Assembly: GCA_965216365.1 (NCBI GenBank)
Contig: CBDCFT010000027.1
Coordinates: 62,001-126,000, forward strand
Reading direction: 5' to 3'
DNA from: CBDCFT01 sp965216365
GTDB lineage: Bacteria; Pseudomonadota; Gammaproteobacteria; Arenicellales; CBDCFT01
Length of the DNA stretch: 64,000 nucleotides
How positions within the stretch are numbered: position 1 is the stretch's first letter; each line of letters opens with the position of its first letter. The position numbers were made by a program, and so were the translations under genes. Below, piece by piece: positions 1 to 8,235 of the stretch. The notes below the pieces were generated by a model. That model did not search any database. It was not told the DNA's origin and worked only from the letters and a program-made list of their open reading frames with translations.

Positions 1-595
1 GATCATGATTGATTTTTGGTGGCTTGGTGTGTTGCACGTTGATGGCGATGTCGCCCTGGCCGCCACAATTAATTTGACAACACGACGTTGTAATGTGAAC
101 CCGGTTAGGCATTTCGCAATTCTTAAACTCATCGACGAGTTCGTCCATCATCGCTTTGACAACCCCGGATGCGTCGGTGCCGGGTATATCGCAATGCAAC
201 CAGCCCTGGGTATGGGAAATCATCGCGACGGAATTCGCAGTACCACCGACAACAAATCCTTCGCCTTCCAGGGCGGATATTAACGGATCGACCTTGGCCT
301 CGTCCGCCACCATGTATTCGATATTGCTGCGAATGGTAAAACGCACATGACCATCGGCATATTGATCGCCTATGTCACACAGTTTGCGCAGCGTAAACAT
401 ATCCAATATGCGTTGTGTACCCGCTTTGACTGTCCAGATAGCATCGCCGCTGTGGGCCACATGCCGCAATACACCCGGGCGCGGATGATCGTGCCATTTC
501 CAGTTGCCGAAATTTTTCAGCATGACCGGATGCATATATTGAAAACCGTCAGGACAACCCGATTCGATCGGTTGACGCATTTCTTTTTTAGCCAT
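1..595 (-). CDS. dsrB: Dissimilatory sulfite reductase beta subunit, reverse type (partial)
   Basis: The gene starts at the ATG at 595 and runs off the left edge of the window, so only about the first 198 residues are present. The product pairs with DsrA to form the sirohaem sulfite reductase that, in sulfur oxidisers, works in the oxidative direction on stored sulfur in the cytoplasm. The translation begins MAKKEMRQPIESGCPDGF and carries the Cys-rich stretch TTSCCQINCGGQ expected for DsrB near residue 170. It lies 37 bases downstream of dsrA on the same strand, the usual dsrAB order. Assignment is by recognised motifs and gene order; the oxidative direction is inferred from the sox, fcc and tusA genes nearby. 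Confidence 0.93.
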   Translation of the reverse strand, partial: MAKKEMRQPIESGCPDGFQYMHPVMLKNFGNWKWHDHPRPGVLRHVAHSGDAIWTVKAGTQRILDMFTLRKLCDIGDQYADGHVRFTIRSNIEYMVADEAKVDPLISALEGEGFVVGGTANSVAMISHTQGWLHCDIPGTDASGVVKAMMDELVDEFKNCEMPNRVHITTSCCQINCGGQGDIAINVQHTKPPKINHD

Positions 596-632
596 CTGTA
601 TCTCCGTCTAATAAATGTACCGGGTTACCGGT

Positions 633-1901
633 TCAAGCAGCCGCGGCTGCTGATTTCTCTTCCGCCTTGCGTTGAAACCATTTTTCCGCTTCTTCATCCC
701 AACCATCCATGCGCACATAAGAACTCTCGCGCGGATGGCTCACCATATTGGGATCAACATCAACGCCGATACCTTCGAGAAAATTGACCAGACCGATGCG
801 TTCGATCATCTCGCCACAGCGTTCATGCTCAAGCCCGTTCTCCGCCCAGAAATCGATGGTTTCTTCCGCGATCTCAACGATACGTTCGTAATCTTCTTCG
901 GTTTCGAGCTTCATGAACGGCACAACAACAGTGCCCATCAAATCGCCGATTTTCAGGGTACGCTTGCCGCCCATTAAAACGCTGACGCCGCGATCATCAC
1001 CCGGTGACAACGCCTTGGGCACGACATTCAAGCAGTGCATGCATTTGACACAGTTACGATCTTCGATTTCCAATTTGTCATCGTCGGTTAACGACATGCA
1101 GTTAGTCGGGCAACGGGTGATGATGTTGTCGATCACATGTTGGCGGCCTTTGACATCGAGATAAGCCTTGAATTCGTCCTGGTCGATCTTGATTTCGTCA
1201 CGCCAGGTGCCGATAACCGCCATGTCCGCACGTTCGATGGAATTCATACAATCGTTCGGACAACCGGACACTTTAAATTTAAACTTGTACGGTAACGCTG
1301 GGCGATGCACGTCGTCGGTAAAATTATTCACCAGGGTGCGGTGAATCTTGTGTTCGTTAGCACAGGATTGTTCGCAACGAGCGGAACCGACACAGGACAT
1401 CGCAGTCCTAACACAAGGGCCGGCGCCACCGAGATCGAAACCATAGTCGTTGATTTCGTCGAAAAAGTGCTGGGTGTTTTCGGTTGTCGCGCCAATGAAC
1501 ATGATATTGCCGGTTTGACCATGAAAGGTAACCAGACCCGAACCCCATTTTTCCCAGCTCTCGCCAAGCTGGCGCAGAATATCGGTGGTGTAAAAATTAC
1601 CTGCCGGCGGTTGCACGCGCAGAGTATGAAATTCTTTCGATTCAGGAAACTGCTTACCCACTTCGGAAAAACGCGGAATAATGCCGCCACCATAACCATA
1701 AACACTCACGGTGCCACCTTTCCAGTAACCCTTGCGCGTTTCGTAGGAATGCTCAAGCTGACCCAACAAGTCATTGGCCATGCCGTTGATGCGGTCGTCG
1801 GGGTGGTCATCGCGCATGCGTTTTATGCCCGAAACAAAACTCGGCCATGGCCCGTTTTCCAACTCATCGAGCATGGGTGTGGGGTGTTTATTATCCGACA
1901 T
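633..1901 (-). CDS. dsrA: Dissimilatory sulfite reductase alpha subunit, reverse type
   Basis: This 422-residue protein is the alpha subunit of the cytoplasmic sirohaem/[4Fe-4S] sulfite reductase. Visible ligands are C170-x5-C176 in the stretch CVRTAMSCVGSARCEQSC and C214-x3-C218 in GCPNDC, followed by an inserted ferredoxin domain (CPTNC and CVKCMHC). Length is normal for DsrA. The Ala-rich C-terminus (KSAAAAA) is unremarkable. It is the first gene of a leftward dsr operon, and an FNR-type box sits about 245 bases upstream. In an organism with sox but no soxCD the enzyme is expected to oxidise persulfidic sulfur to sulfite; that direction is inferred from context and not visible in the sequence. 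Confidence 0.96.
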   Translation of the reverse strand: MSDNKHPTPMLDELENGPWPSFVSGIKRMRDDHPDDRINGMANDLLGQLEHSYETRKGYWKGGTVSVYGYGGGIIPRFSEVGKQFPESKEFHTLRVQPPAGNFYTTDILRQLGESWEKWGSGLVTFHGQTGNIMFIGATTENTQHFFDEINDYGFDLGGAGPCVRTAMSCVGSARCEQSCANEHKIHRTLVNNFTDDVHRPALPYKFKFKVSGCPNDCMNSIERADMAVIGTWRDEIKIDQDEFKAYLDVKGRQHVIDNIITRCPTNCMSLTDDDKLEIEDRNCVKCMHCLNVVPKALSPGDDRGVSVLMGGKRTLKIGDLMGTVVVPFMKLETEEDYERIVEIAEETIDFWAENGLEHERCGEMIERIGLVNFLEGIGVDVDPNMVSHPRESSYVRMDGWDEEAEKWFQRKAEEKSAAAAA

Positions 1902-2144
1902 AAATATTTTCTCCTTGGTTCCAGATGGGGTTCAGGAAAATTCGACCAGCGTCGTGGTTTGTAAATTTAAACGCATTGTAAGCGCTACCCGTACTTAACA
2001 CATTCTCCTGTTAGGGAGCGGTAAAAAAAAGCGCCCTATCCCCTATGAGATACAGCTTGTACGGCGCGTTCCCGCGTATTTCAATTTATCCGGAACACGT
2101 GCAATTATTCGACTTAACTATCATTGACTTATAGTGTGTCAGTC

Positions 2145-2158
2145 TTGATCTGAGTCAA
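2145..2158. promoter_or_regulatory. FNR/ANR-type box between dsrA and the TauD-like gene
   Basis: TTGATCTGAGTCAA fits TTGAT-N4-ATCAA with one mismatch. It lies in the 356-base divergent gap and could serve the leftward dsr operon or the rightward gene at 2258. Nothing else convincing was seen in this gap. Confidence 0.6.
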
Positions 2159-2257
2159 CCAATCGGCCAATGGGTAGTTCTAACCTGAATTTCCACACCA
2201 TTTTTACACCCACCAATTTGGGCAGCTTACAAACCAAGCACCGCTTGCTTAAAATCC

Positions 2258-3262
2258 ATGAACATAATGATTGAAATGGCAAACAATTCCGGTTTCGCAA
2301 TGCATTCACCCGGCACCCCTGCTTGGGGACCAGTCGTCAGTAGCACGCCTTCTCCCTTTTCTTCGGAGAACCCCGATATTTATGCAAAATGGCGCGCTTG
2401 GAAGTTTGATCAGTTCGCGGTCTTCGAAAATGGCGCACCGGTTTTAATAAAGAACCCGCACGCACTGACATTGACCGAACGCTCCGCCTTGTTACGCCGT
2501 TTACGCGCCACCAATATGGTGGTTTACCAGTGCGCTAACGATGCGTTTTCCAAACAGGATTTGCGCTCGCTCGCCCTGCAACTGGGATTAAACCGGTTAG
2601 ATGGCCATCGCTACGCCGGCCGTGACCGTATCGCCTGTATTCAAGCCAGCGACGATCGCGCGCGTCAACGTTATATTCCATACACCACCAGGGCGATTAA
2701 CTGGCACACCGACGGCTACTATAATCGACCCGAGCGAACCATCCGCGCATTCATATTACATTGTGTCCGACCCGCGCAGACCGGCGGCGAAAATTCCCTG
2801 CTCGACCCTGAGCTTGTCTACATTCATTTGCGCGATCACAACCCCGATTTATTGGAGGCATTGTTTGATCCGGCCGCAATGAGTATTCCAGCAAACCACG
2901 AGAACGGCGAGTTGATACGGAAACGACAAACCGGTCCGGTATTTTCCGTCGATGAGTCCAATGGTTCGTTGCACGTTCGGTACACCGCCCGCCAAACCAA
3001 TATTACGTGGCTTGAGAACAGCAAATTGCAAGAGGCTTCGGCAGCACTCAAAGAGGGCATCGATCAATGCCAATCCTATGCCCTTGAACATAAGCTGCAA
3101 CAGGGTCAAGGCGTCCTGTGTAACAACGTTCTGCATAGACGCAAAGCGTTCGAAGATACCGCTGACCCCCGGTCAAAACGCCTGCTGTATCGTGCGCGAT
3201 TTTACGACCGCGTCATCGGCACCGGCATTACCGATTGTCCTGCATTCGGTAAGCGGGATTAA
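2258..3262 (+). CDS. TauD/TfdA-family Fe(II)/2-oxoglutarate dioxygenase
   Basis: This 334-residue protein has the iron-binding facial triad of the TauD/TfdA fold: H150-x-D152 in INWHTDGYY and a distal His near residue 293 in CNNVLHRRKAF. A candidate 2-oxoglutarate-binding Arg lies in the C-terminal segment. No signal peptide is seen, so it should be cytoplasmic. It is divergent from dsrAB and is followed 3 bases later by a small gene, suggesting co-transcription. TauD enzymes release sulfite from sulfonates, but the family is broad and the substrate here is unknown. Position beside dsr suggests a sulfur role, by inference only. The ATG at 2258 is the first in frame; the ATGs at 2264 and 2276 are alternatives. 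Confidence 0.75.
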   Translation: MNIMIEMANNSGFAMHSPGTPAWGPVVSSTPSPFSSENPDIYAKWRAWKFDQFAVFENGAPVLIKNPHALTLTERSALLRRLRATNMVVYQCANDAFSKQDLRSLALQLGLNRLDGHRYAGRDRIACIQASDDRARQRYIPYTTRAINWHTDGYYNRPERTIRAFILHCVRPAQTGGENSLLDPELVYIHLRDHNPDLLEALFDPAAMSIPANHENGELIRKRQTGPVFSVDESNGSLHVRYTARQTNITWLENSKLQEASAALKEGIDQCQSYALEHKLQQGQGVLCNNVLHRRKAFEDTADPRSKRLLYRARFYDRVIGTGITDCPAFGKRD

Positions 3263-3265
3263 CCC

Positions 3266-3466
3266 ATGCTGTGGCTGAGCGAAGTATTGCTGGAACACCA
3301 TGCGCTGGATAATTTTGACGAGTTGATTGACGTGATTAAACAAAAAGCGAGTAGCGGGGAAATGTTTTTTCGCATGGACGTCAAACCCACATTCCCGGAT
3401 ACCCCGAAAAACTGGGAAGACCGCCTGGAAGCCGCGTTTACCGCGACCTTGGATGAAAACCGCTAA
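3266..3466 (+). CDS. Small conserved hypothetical protein next to dsr
   Basis: This is a 66-residue acidic soluble protein (MLWLSEVLLEHHALDNFDE...) with no signal peptide or membrane segment. It begins 3 bases after the TauD-like stop, so the two are probably translated from one message, and the next gene follows 35 bases later. I do not recognise a family. The mix of charged residues and the short length suggest a helical accessory protein. Retained as a gene because it fits tightly between two well supported genes in the same direction. Confidence 0.6.
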   Translation: MLWLSEVLLEHHALDNFDELIDVIKQKASSGEMFFRMDVKPTFPDTPKNWEDRLEAAFTATLDENR

Positions 3467-3501
3467 ACCTGACTGAGCTATAATTTGCTTTAAATAACGC
3501 T

Positions 3502-4203
3502 ATGAAATACTTGAATACACAATTTGATTTAGGCGCCGAAAGTGGCGAGGAAAGCGGCGACTCCAAACAAGCGTTGCAGGCACGTCTTAACGCGCTGCGT
3601 GAACGGGGACGGGAAATAGACCGGACCGATGCGCCGGCGCGCGCGCGCCAGCAACGCGATGAAAGCGCCTTACTGGTTAATCTGGAACAAGGCGAGCAGG
3701 CGTGGGAACTGGCCAGACAGGCCTTCGACACTTTTGCCCGTCTGGAAATGTGGGAAGATGCCGTACAAACCTGCGATATTCTATTTCATTGCGAGCGGCC
3801 GGGTTCCCTGAGCGCGCTGGGTCAAGGTGTTTGGCTCGCCGTGACATTCCCTATCGATCCGGAACTGACCGTGGCCATGCTGCAGAATATCATCGAGGAA
3901 ACACCGGAAGACGCCGACGGCGCTGCCGTGGCCGCTGCGACCGCTGCCTACGTCACTGACCTGCGGGCGAAAGACAAGCAACTGGAAGATTTGCGCTTCT
4001 TCTCCATGCAGCTCATGGGAAGTGTCGCGCGTCGTCATAGCAAAATAGAAGAACAGGACGAGTTCAAGGAGTGGCTGGAAAAACTGGAACTCAATGACCC
4101 ATCGAAATTTTTGGTGCGTCTGCGTAATGTTATCGATGTGCTGGTGCAGGACGACTGGTGGGTGGATCGCGATGCCATACATGCAACACTACCGGTTCAT
4201 TGA
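3502..4203 (+). CDS. Conserved hypothetical cytoplasmic protein
   Basis: This 233-residue protein has no signal peptide or membrane segment. Residues about 20-60 are highly charged and Arg-rich and likely helical. The middle reads like TPR-type helical repeats (GEQAWELARQAFDTFARLEM, then DAVQTCDILFHCER). I do not recognise a named family. It lies 35 bases after the small gene at 3266 and 27 bases before the Cas6-like gene, in a five-gene run ending in a DsrC homologue, so a role connected to sulfur oxidation is possible but unproven. Confidence 0.65.
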   Translation: MKYLNTQFDLGAESGEESGDSKQALQARLNALRERGREIDRTDAPARARQQRDESALLVNLEQGEQAWELARQAFDTFARLEMWEDAVQTCDILFHCERPGSLSALGQGVWLAVTFPIDPELTVAMLQNIIEETPEDADGAAVAAATAAYVTDLRAKDKQLEDLRFFSMQLMGSVARRHSKIEEQDEFKEWLEKLELNDPSKFLVRLRNVIDVLVQDDWWVDRDAIHATLPVH

Positions 4204-4230
4204 AGCCTATAGAGCCTTTGCCCAATAACA

Positions 4231-4932
4231 ATGCAATACTGGCAGGAACCTGACGACACGCGGAAAAGCTTCGCGCCGGATGACAGCATTGTCGACCTTT
4301 CGTTTCGCATTCAATGTCAGACCTTACCCATTGATCATGCTTTTGATTTGTCTTCAGCCATTCGTGCGCAACTGGACTGGATCGAAGATGAACCCGGCGC
4401 CGGTGTCCACTTAATTCATGTCGCGGAATCGAGCAATGGCTGGCAACGGCCGGAAGATACGACACAGGATGTATTGCAGCTATCAAAACGCACCCGCCTC
4501 ACCCTTCGCCTGCCCAAAGAACGGGTAGCCGACGCGCAGAGCCTAAGCGGCAAAGAACTCAGCATCGGTGGCCATTCACTGACTGTGGGTACCGCCACTG
4601 TGAAACCCCTGAAAAATTTCGACACGCTCTTTGCGCGCTATGTTGTCACCAGCGAAAAGGAGGACGAGGATCAATTCAGCGCACGTATCGCAGCGGAGTT
4701 GGAGCACGTGGGCGTAAAAATTCGCAAATTGTTGTGCGGCAGGACAGTGCGGTTTAAAACCCCACACCAACCGGTCTTTGTAAAAAGTGTCATGCTGGCG
4801 GATCTGGAACCACATGAATCCGTGCGTGTACAGCAAACCGGTCTCGGCACGCACCGCGCCATGGGTTGTGGCTTGTTCGTGCCGCACAAAGGTATTCGCG
4901 AAGTTTATCAATTGGTTAACGACGATAATTAA
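4231..4932 (+). CDS. Orphan Cas6/Cmx6-like protein (type I-MYXAN family)
   Basis: This 233-residue protein resembles the Cas6/Cmx6 group annotated as type I-MYXAN CRISPR-associated endoribonuclease. Features include an early LSFRIQCQTLPIDHAF strand, the segment EPGAGVHLIHVAESSNGWQR, and a C-terminal Gly-rich loop GLGTHRAMGCGLFVPHK typical of Cas6 RAMP folds. No CRISPR array and no other cas gene was found in the window. It is the fourth gene in a run between dsr and a DsrC homologue. Homologues near sulfur-oxidation genes are known to me from annotations, but their function is not. An RNA-binding or processing role is inference. Confidence 0.7.
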   Translation: MQYWQEPDDTRKSFAPDDSIVDLSFRIQCQTLPIDHAFDLSSAIRAQLDWIEDEPGAGVHLIHVAESSNGWQRPEDTTQDVLQLSKRTRLTLRLPKERVADAQSLSGKELSIGGHSLTVGTATVKPLKNFDTLFARYVVTSEKEDEDQFSARIAAELEHVGVKIRKLLCGRTVRFKTPHQPVFVKSVMLADLEPHESVRVQQTGLGTHRAMGCGLFVPHKGIREVYQLVNDDN

Positions 4933-4985
4933 TTGAGAATATTTATTGCAACATTGTTTTAAAGCGTTTAGTTAAGGAGTTAATT

Positions 4986-5324
4986 ATGTCTATTGAAATT
5001 GCTGGCAAAACTATTGAAACAACGGCAACGGGGTTTCTGGTTAACACCGATGACTGGAACGAAGACCTCGCCCATGAACTGGCGCAAACCGAAGATATCG
5101 AATTAACCAGCGAGCATTGGGATGTGATTCATTATCTGCGCGAGGAGTTTTTCGAAAATGGCGGCAACCAACCCAATAACCGTACTATGCTCAAAGACAT
5201 GTCCGCCAAATGGGGGCGCAAGGTAAGCAGTAAGGACATGTATGACTTGTTTCCCGGAAATCCAAGCAAGCAGGCGGGGCTGATTGCGGGTCTGCCGGAG
5301 AGCATGCGCAAAGGCGGTTACTGA
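4986..5324 (+). CDS. DsrC/TusE-family protein lacking both C-terminal cysteines (RspA-like)
   Basis: This 112-residue protein has the DsrC/TusE fold signature, including the helix near DVIHYLREEFFENG and the segment TMLKDMSAKWGRK. In true DsrC the C-terminal arm carries two redox cysteines (CysB in the IAGLP region and the penultimate CysA). Here the arm reads PSKQAGLIAGLPESMRKGGY and has neither; the protein has no Cys at all. It therefore cannot carry sulfur by the DsrC mechanism and fits the cysteine-less group called RspA, proposed to be regulatory. A good ribosome site (AAGGAG) precedes the ATG. It closes the gene run that begins at 2258. Confidence 0.85.
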   Translation: MSIEIAGKTIETTATGFLVNTDDWNEDLAHELAQTEDIELTSEHWDVIHYLREEFFENGGNQPNNRTMLKDMSAKWGRKVSSKDMYDLFPGNPSKQAGLIAGLPESMRKGGY

Positions 5325-5425
5325 TCCACTGCCGGTTCACAATACCTTTGGGATAGTGGATAAACCGCGCAAAACCATTACTATTTGAGCCAACTATTTA
5401 TAAACCAGGCTAAGCGAGAACAGGT

Positions 5426-5629
5426 ATGAGTGAAAAACAGGAACTAATCCAGAAAATGCTGGAAATGCAGAAAAAATTTATCGCCTATGAACATAAAGAT
5501 GGCGTTAATCCGGATGATTATTTTGCACCGGAATCCGGCCACACCCTGGACGGATTCCGCCAGGAGTACGACAAACTGGCCAATCAACTCGTTGATTTGG
5601 CGCATTCTGAAAAGGGTTCATCGCGCTAA
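5426..5629 (+). CDS. Small conserved hypothetical protein
   Basis: This is a 67-residue soluble, helix-prone protein (MSEKQELIQKMLEMQKKF...) with the central stretch GVNPDDYFAPESGHTLDGF. It has no Cys, signal peptide or membrane segment. It begins about 100 bases after the DsrC-like gene in the same direction. I do not recognise a named domain. The coding character is good (charged amphipathic helices on both sides of a Pro/Asp/Tyr linker), and it may belong to the same transcript as the DsrC-like gene. Confidence 0.6.
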   Translation: MSEKQELIQKMLEMQKKFIAYEHKDGVNPDDYFAPESGHTLDGFRQEYDKLANQLVDLAHSEKGSSR

Positions 5630-5843
5630 GCTTCGTCTTGCGGGAGTCCGTTTTACCCCTATCTGGATAGGCCACACACACTACCCTACCCCGAATGCAG
5701 TCTATGCCTGGCCTGAAGAAACCGGTTTAGTGACAGGGTACAAATAAATTTGTTTCATTTAGACTTACGGTATTGTGATTCGCTACTAATTTCGCTAAAA
5801 ATAACCCAACTTTGAAAGATTTGTTTCTACAGGAGGAATAGTT

Positions 5844-6194
5844 ATGAAAAATTTATTTGCGCTTGTTGCCATACTCTCAATCACCGCTTGTGGGACCATG
5901 AGTAGCGGTGTGCAAGCCGACGACAAGGCTGCGCAAGTCGACAAGGCGATCCAGATGGCCGAGACCGAGCTCGCCGCAGCCGAGGAATCGGGACATGTAT
6001 GGCGCTTGATTGATCCGGCAACCGGTAGCGGGTCTGAAGATCTGAGTAAACTTCTGGAAGCCGCGAAAGAAAAACAGGCAGCCGGTGAACTGGATGAAGC
6101 ACTGCGCATCGCCAACCGTGTCGCCGAATCGGCTAAATTGGGACAAGAACAGGCTGAACAACAGGCTAACGCTGAGCCGTTCTACAACGAGTAA
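5844..6194 (+). CDS. Putative lipoprotein, candidate SoxXA-binding (SoxK-like) protein
   Basis: This 116-residue protein starts MKNLFALVAILSITAC and has a clear lipobox (ITAC at about residue 16), so it should be a lipid-anchored periplasmic protein. The rest is helical and Ala/Glu/Lys-rich (AQVDKAIQMAETELAAAEES) with a short hydrophobic WRLIDPATGSG motif. This resembles proteins annotated as SoxXA-binding protein, and it lies 700 bases before soxX with a strong terminator immediately after it. A GGAGGAA ribosome site precedes the ATG. The SoxK-type call is tentative; the alternative is a generic murein-type lipoprotein. Confidence 0.55.
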   Translation: MKNLFALVAILSITACGTMSSGVQADDKAAQVDKAIQMAETELAAAEESGHVWRLIDPATGSGSEDLSKLLEAAKEKQAAGELDEALRIANRVAESAKLGQEQAEQQANAEPFYNE

Positions 6195-6226
6195 TGCGGT
6201 AATAAATATAAAGGTTTGAAACTAAA

Positions 6227-6252
6227 ACACCCGCGGAATTGCGGGTGTTTTT
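6227..6252 (+). terminator. Rho-independent terminator after the SoxK-like lipoprotein gene
   Basis: An 8-bp perfect stem ACACCCGC / GCGGGTGT with loop GGAATT is followed by TTTTATTT. Confidence 0.85.
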
Positions 6253-6379
6253 ATTTATGTTTTTATTTAAATTCGCGCGATTACGACGTTTATGGCATCG
6301 CGAAGTGTACAACCATCAGCTTCCGCGGCGCACGTTTAAGGCAAGTTACAAGCTAAATAAAGCAGTATTTAGTAACAGT

Positions 6380-6610
6380 CTAGCTTTTTTTCAATCGAAA
6401 ATGAAACTCGCCATCGCTTTCACTTGATTCCAGCAATTCATTGCCGGTTTGACTGGCAAAAGCTTCGAAATCCTTGACCGACCCGGGATCAGTCGCCATG
6501 ATTCTTAAAATCTGCCCGCTCTCCAAACCGTTAATGGCTTTGCGGGCGCGCAATATCGGCAACGGGCAATTCAGGCCCCGGGCATCGAGTTCTTGATCAA
6601 ATTCGGACAT
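6380..6610 (-). CDS. tusA: TusA-family sulfur carrier protein
   Basis: This 76-residue protein starts at MSEFDQELDARG and has the TusA signature LNCPLPILRARKAI with the sulfur-carrying Cys at about residue 14. Length is normal for the family. TusA relays persulfidic sulfur in the cytoplasm, and in sulfur oxidisers it is linked to the Dsr route. The longer frame starting at 6697 is not used because the conserved fold begins at the ATG at 6610. It is divergent from sox and convergent with the lipoprotein gene. Confidence 0.92.
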   Translation of the reverse strand: MSEFDQELDARGLNCPLPILRARKAINGLESGQILRIMATDPGSVKDFEAFASQTGNELLESSESDGEFHFRLKKS

Positions 6611-6913
6611 AAACAGGTTTTCTCCGTACAAATCAGGTAAATGTTTACTGGCCCGGCGACAAAACAGTGCATCACGATCGTCAGGCTGACCACGCATAAT
6701 ACTCTAACAGCCAAATTATGCCCACAATTGACCTGGCTCAATAACTACCCCTTGTGCCAATATCAAATATCCCTATTTGAATACTTCACTCGCCACTGCA
6801 AAGCTTGTTATTCTACGCGTGGGACACCACGGGGTTAATGAATGATGGCCTCTAGTAACAAACCCGACCGGATTAATAATTGGTTTTAAAACTATCGAGT
6901 ACCGGAGGATTTA

Positions 6914-7336
6914 ATGACGTATAAAAGTATTGTATTCAGCGCGACTATAGTGTCTTTACTGTCGTTCGCGATGCCACACCTCAATTCTTCCGCATTCGCG
7001 GAATCCTTTCCCACAGACAAAGACTGCAAGAAAGTCGAAAATCCTGATGCGGTAATGAAAGGCTGGTGTGTCGCCATCGACCGCAGGAAAGGCAATTGCC
7101 TGGCCTGTCACACCATGACCGTGAATCCCTGGCCAGAGGGCTTGCCACCGGGTGGCAATATCGCGCCGCCGCTGGTTGCCATGAAACAACGTTTTCCTGA
7201 CCAGGAAAAACTACGCGCGCAAGTCTGGGACGCGACCGAGGTTAATCCGAATTCAGTCATGCCGCCGTTTGGCAAACATAAACTTATTAGCGACGAAGAT
7301 ATCGATAACATTGTCGCTTTTCTTCTCACCATATAA
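6914..7336 (+). CDS. soxX: Sulfur-oxidation c-type cytochrome SoxX
   Basis: This 140-residue protein has a signal peptide (about residues 1-29, ending near SSAFA) and one haem c site, CLACH, with a likely distal Met in VMPPFGKH near residue 117. SoxX pairs with SoxA in the periplasm to attach thiosulfate oxidatively to the SoxY arm. A GGAGGATT ribosome site precedes the start. It opens the soxXYZA run, with 49 bases to soxY. No soxCD was seen in the window. Confidence 0.94.
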   Translation: MTYKSIVFSATIVSLLSFAMPHLNSSAFAESFPTDKDCKKVENPDAVMKGWCVAIDRRKGNCLACHTMTVNPWPEGLPPGGNIAPPLVAMKQRFPDQEKLRAQVWDATEVNPNSVMPPFGKHKLISDEDIDNIVAFLLTI

Positions 7337-7385
7337 ATCTTTTTACATTCAAATCACTCAGTCGGAGTCAGTGAGGTAACGAAAC

Positions 7386-7853
7386 ATGCAACGACGACTT
7401 TTCTTAAGAAAAACCCTGGGCGCAGGTGCATTGCTTTTAGCGGGCGGTGCAGGCGCATTAAAATCACTCGTGGCCCATGCGTTGGAATGGCCGGCCGCAT
7501 TGTTCGAACTTGAAAACGAATCCGATCTGGTTAAAAACATGTTCGGTGACGCCGAGATTGCCGAAAGCAGCGACGTGGTGATCAAAGCGCCGTTGCAGGC
7601 GGAAAACGGCGCTGTGGTACCGATCAAGGTAAGCACCAGCCTGCCGGACACGACAATGATTGCGATTGTGGTGGAGAAAAATCCGGTACCACTCATAAGC
7701 TCGATCAACTTGAGCGAGAGCGCCGGCGGTTTTTACAGCGCGCGAATTAAAATGGGCGAAACATCGAATGTAACCGCCTTCGTCAGCGCGGGCGATAAAG
7801 TATACAAGGCATCCCAAGAGATTAAAGTTACCGTCGGAGGTTGTGGCGGCTAA
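7386..7853 (+). CDS. soxY: Sulfur carrier subunit SoxY
   Basis: This 155-residue protein has a Tat-like N-terminus (MQRRLFLRKTLGAGALLLAG) and ends in GGCGG, the swinging arm whose Cys carries the sulfur intermediate in the periplasm. It forms a complex with SoxZ, whose gene begins 32 bases later. Length and fold (Ig-like strands) are normal for SoxY. Confidence 0.96.
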   Translation: MQRRLFLRKTLGAGALLLAGGAGALKSLVAHALEWPAALFELENESDLVKNMFGDAEIAESSDVVIKAPLQAENGAVVPIKVSTSLPDTTMIAIVVEKNPVPLISSINLSESAGGFYSARIKMGETSNVTAFVSAGDKVYKASQEIKVTVGGCGG

Positions 7854-7885
7854 CACCGGCGCACCCTGCAACCAGGAGAAACGTT

Positions 7886-8200
7886 ATGGCATTTACTACC
7901 AAGATGAAAATCAAACAAGTGGACGGCGGGCACGATGTTCTTTGTCTGGTCAACCATCCCATGGAAACCGGCTTACGCAAAGACAGCAAAACCGGTGAAC
8001 TTGTCCCGGAGCATTTTATTGAAATCATGACATTTCAATTAAATGGCGAAACCGTCGCCGAAGCCATACTGGGCCAGGGCGTATCGAAAAATCCGTTGAT
8101 TGGCGTACGCGTAACGAATGCCAAAGCGGGTGACACGCTAAGCGTATCCTGGACAGACAATAAAGGCGAAACCGGCAGCGCGGAAGCCACGGTTCAGTAG
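7886..8200 (+). CDS. soxZ: Sulfur carrier complex subunit SoxZ
   Basis: This 104-residue protein starts at the ATG at 7886, which has an AGGAG site 9 bases upstream. It has no signal peptide; SoxZ is exported with SoxY through the SoxY Tat signal. Family features include KMKIKQVDGGHDVLCLVNHPMETG near the N-terminus (shown here only in part as a motif) and a C-terminal GSAEATVQ. It binds SoxY and helps present the Cys arm to the other Sox enzymes. Confidence 0.95.
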   Translation: MAFTTKMKIKQVDGGHDVLCLVNHPMETGLRKDSKTGELVPEHFIEIMTFQLNGETVAEAILGQGVSKNPLIGVRVTNAKAGDTLSVSWTDNKGETGSAEATVQ

Positions 8201-8235
8201 CTAAAAACTTACAATTGGTATCTGGAGGAAATAAA

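Noticed and set aside
5..283. Plus-strand open frame at the left edge
   Set aside because: It is antisense to dsrB, whose protein sequence is clearly recognisable.
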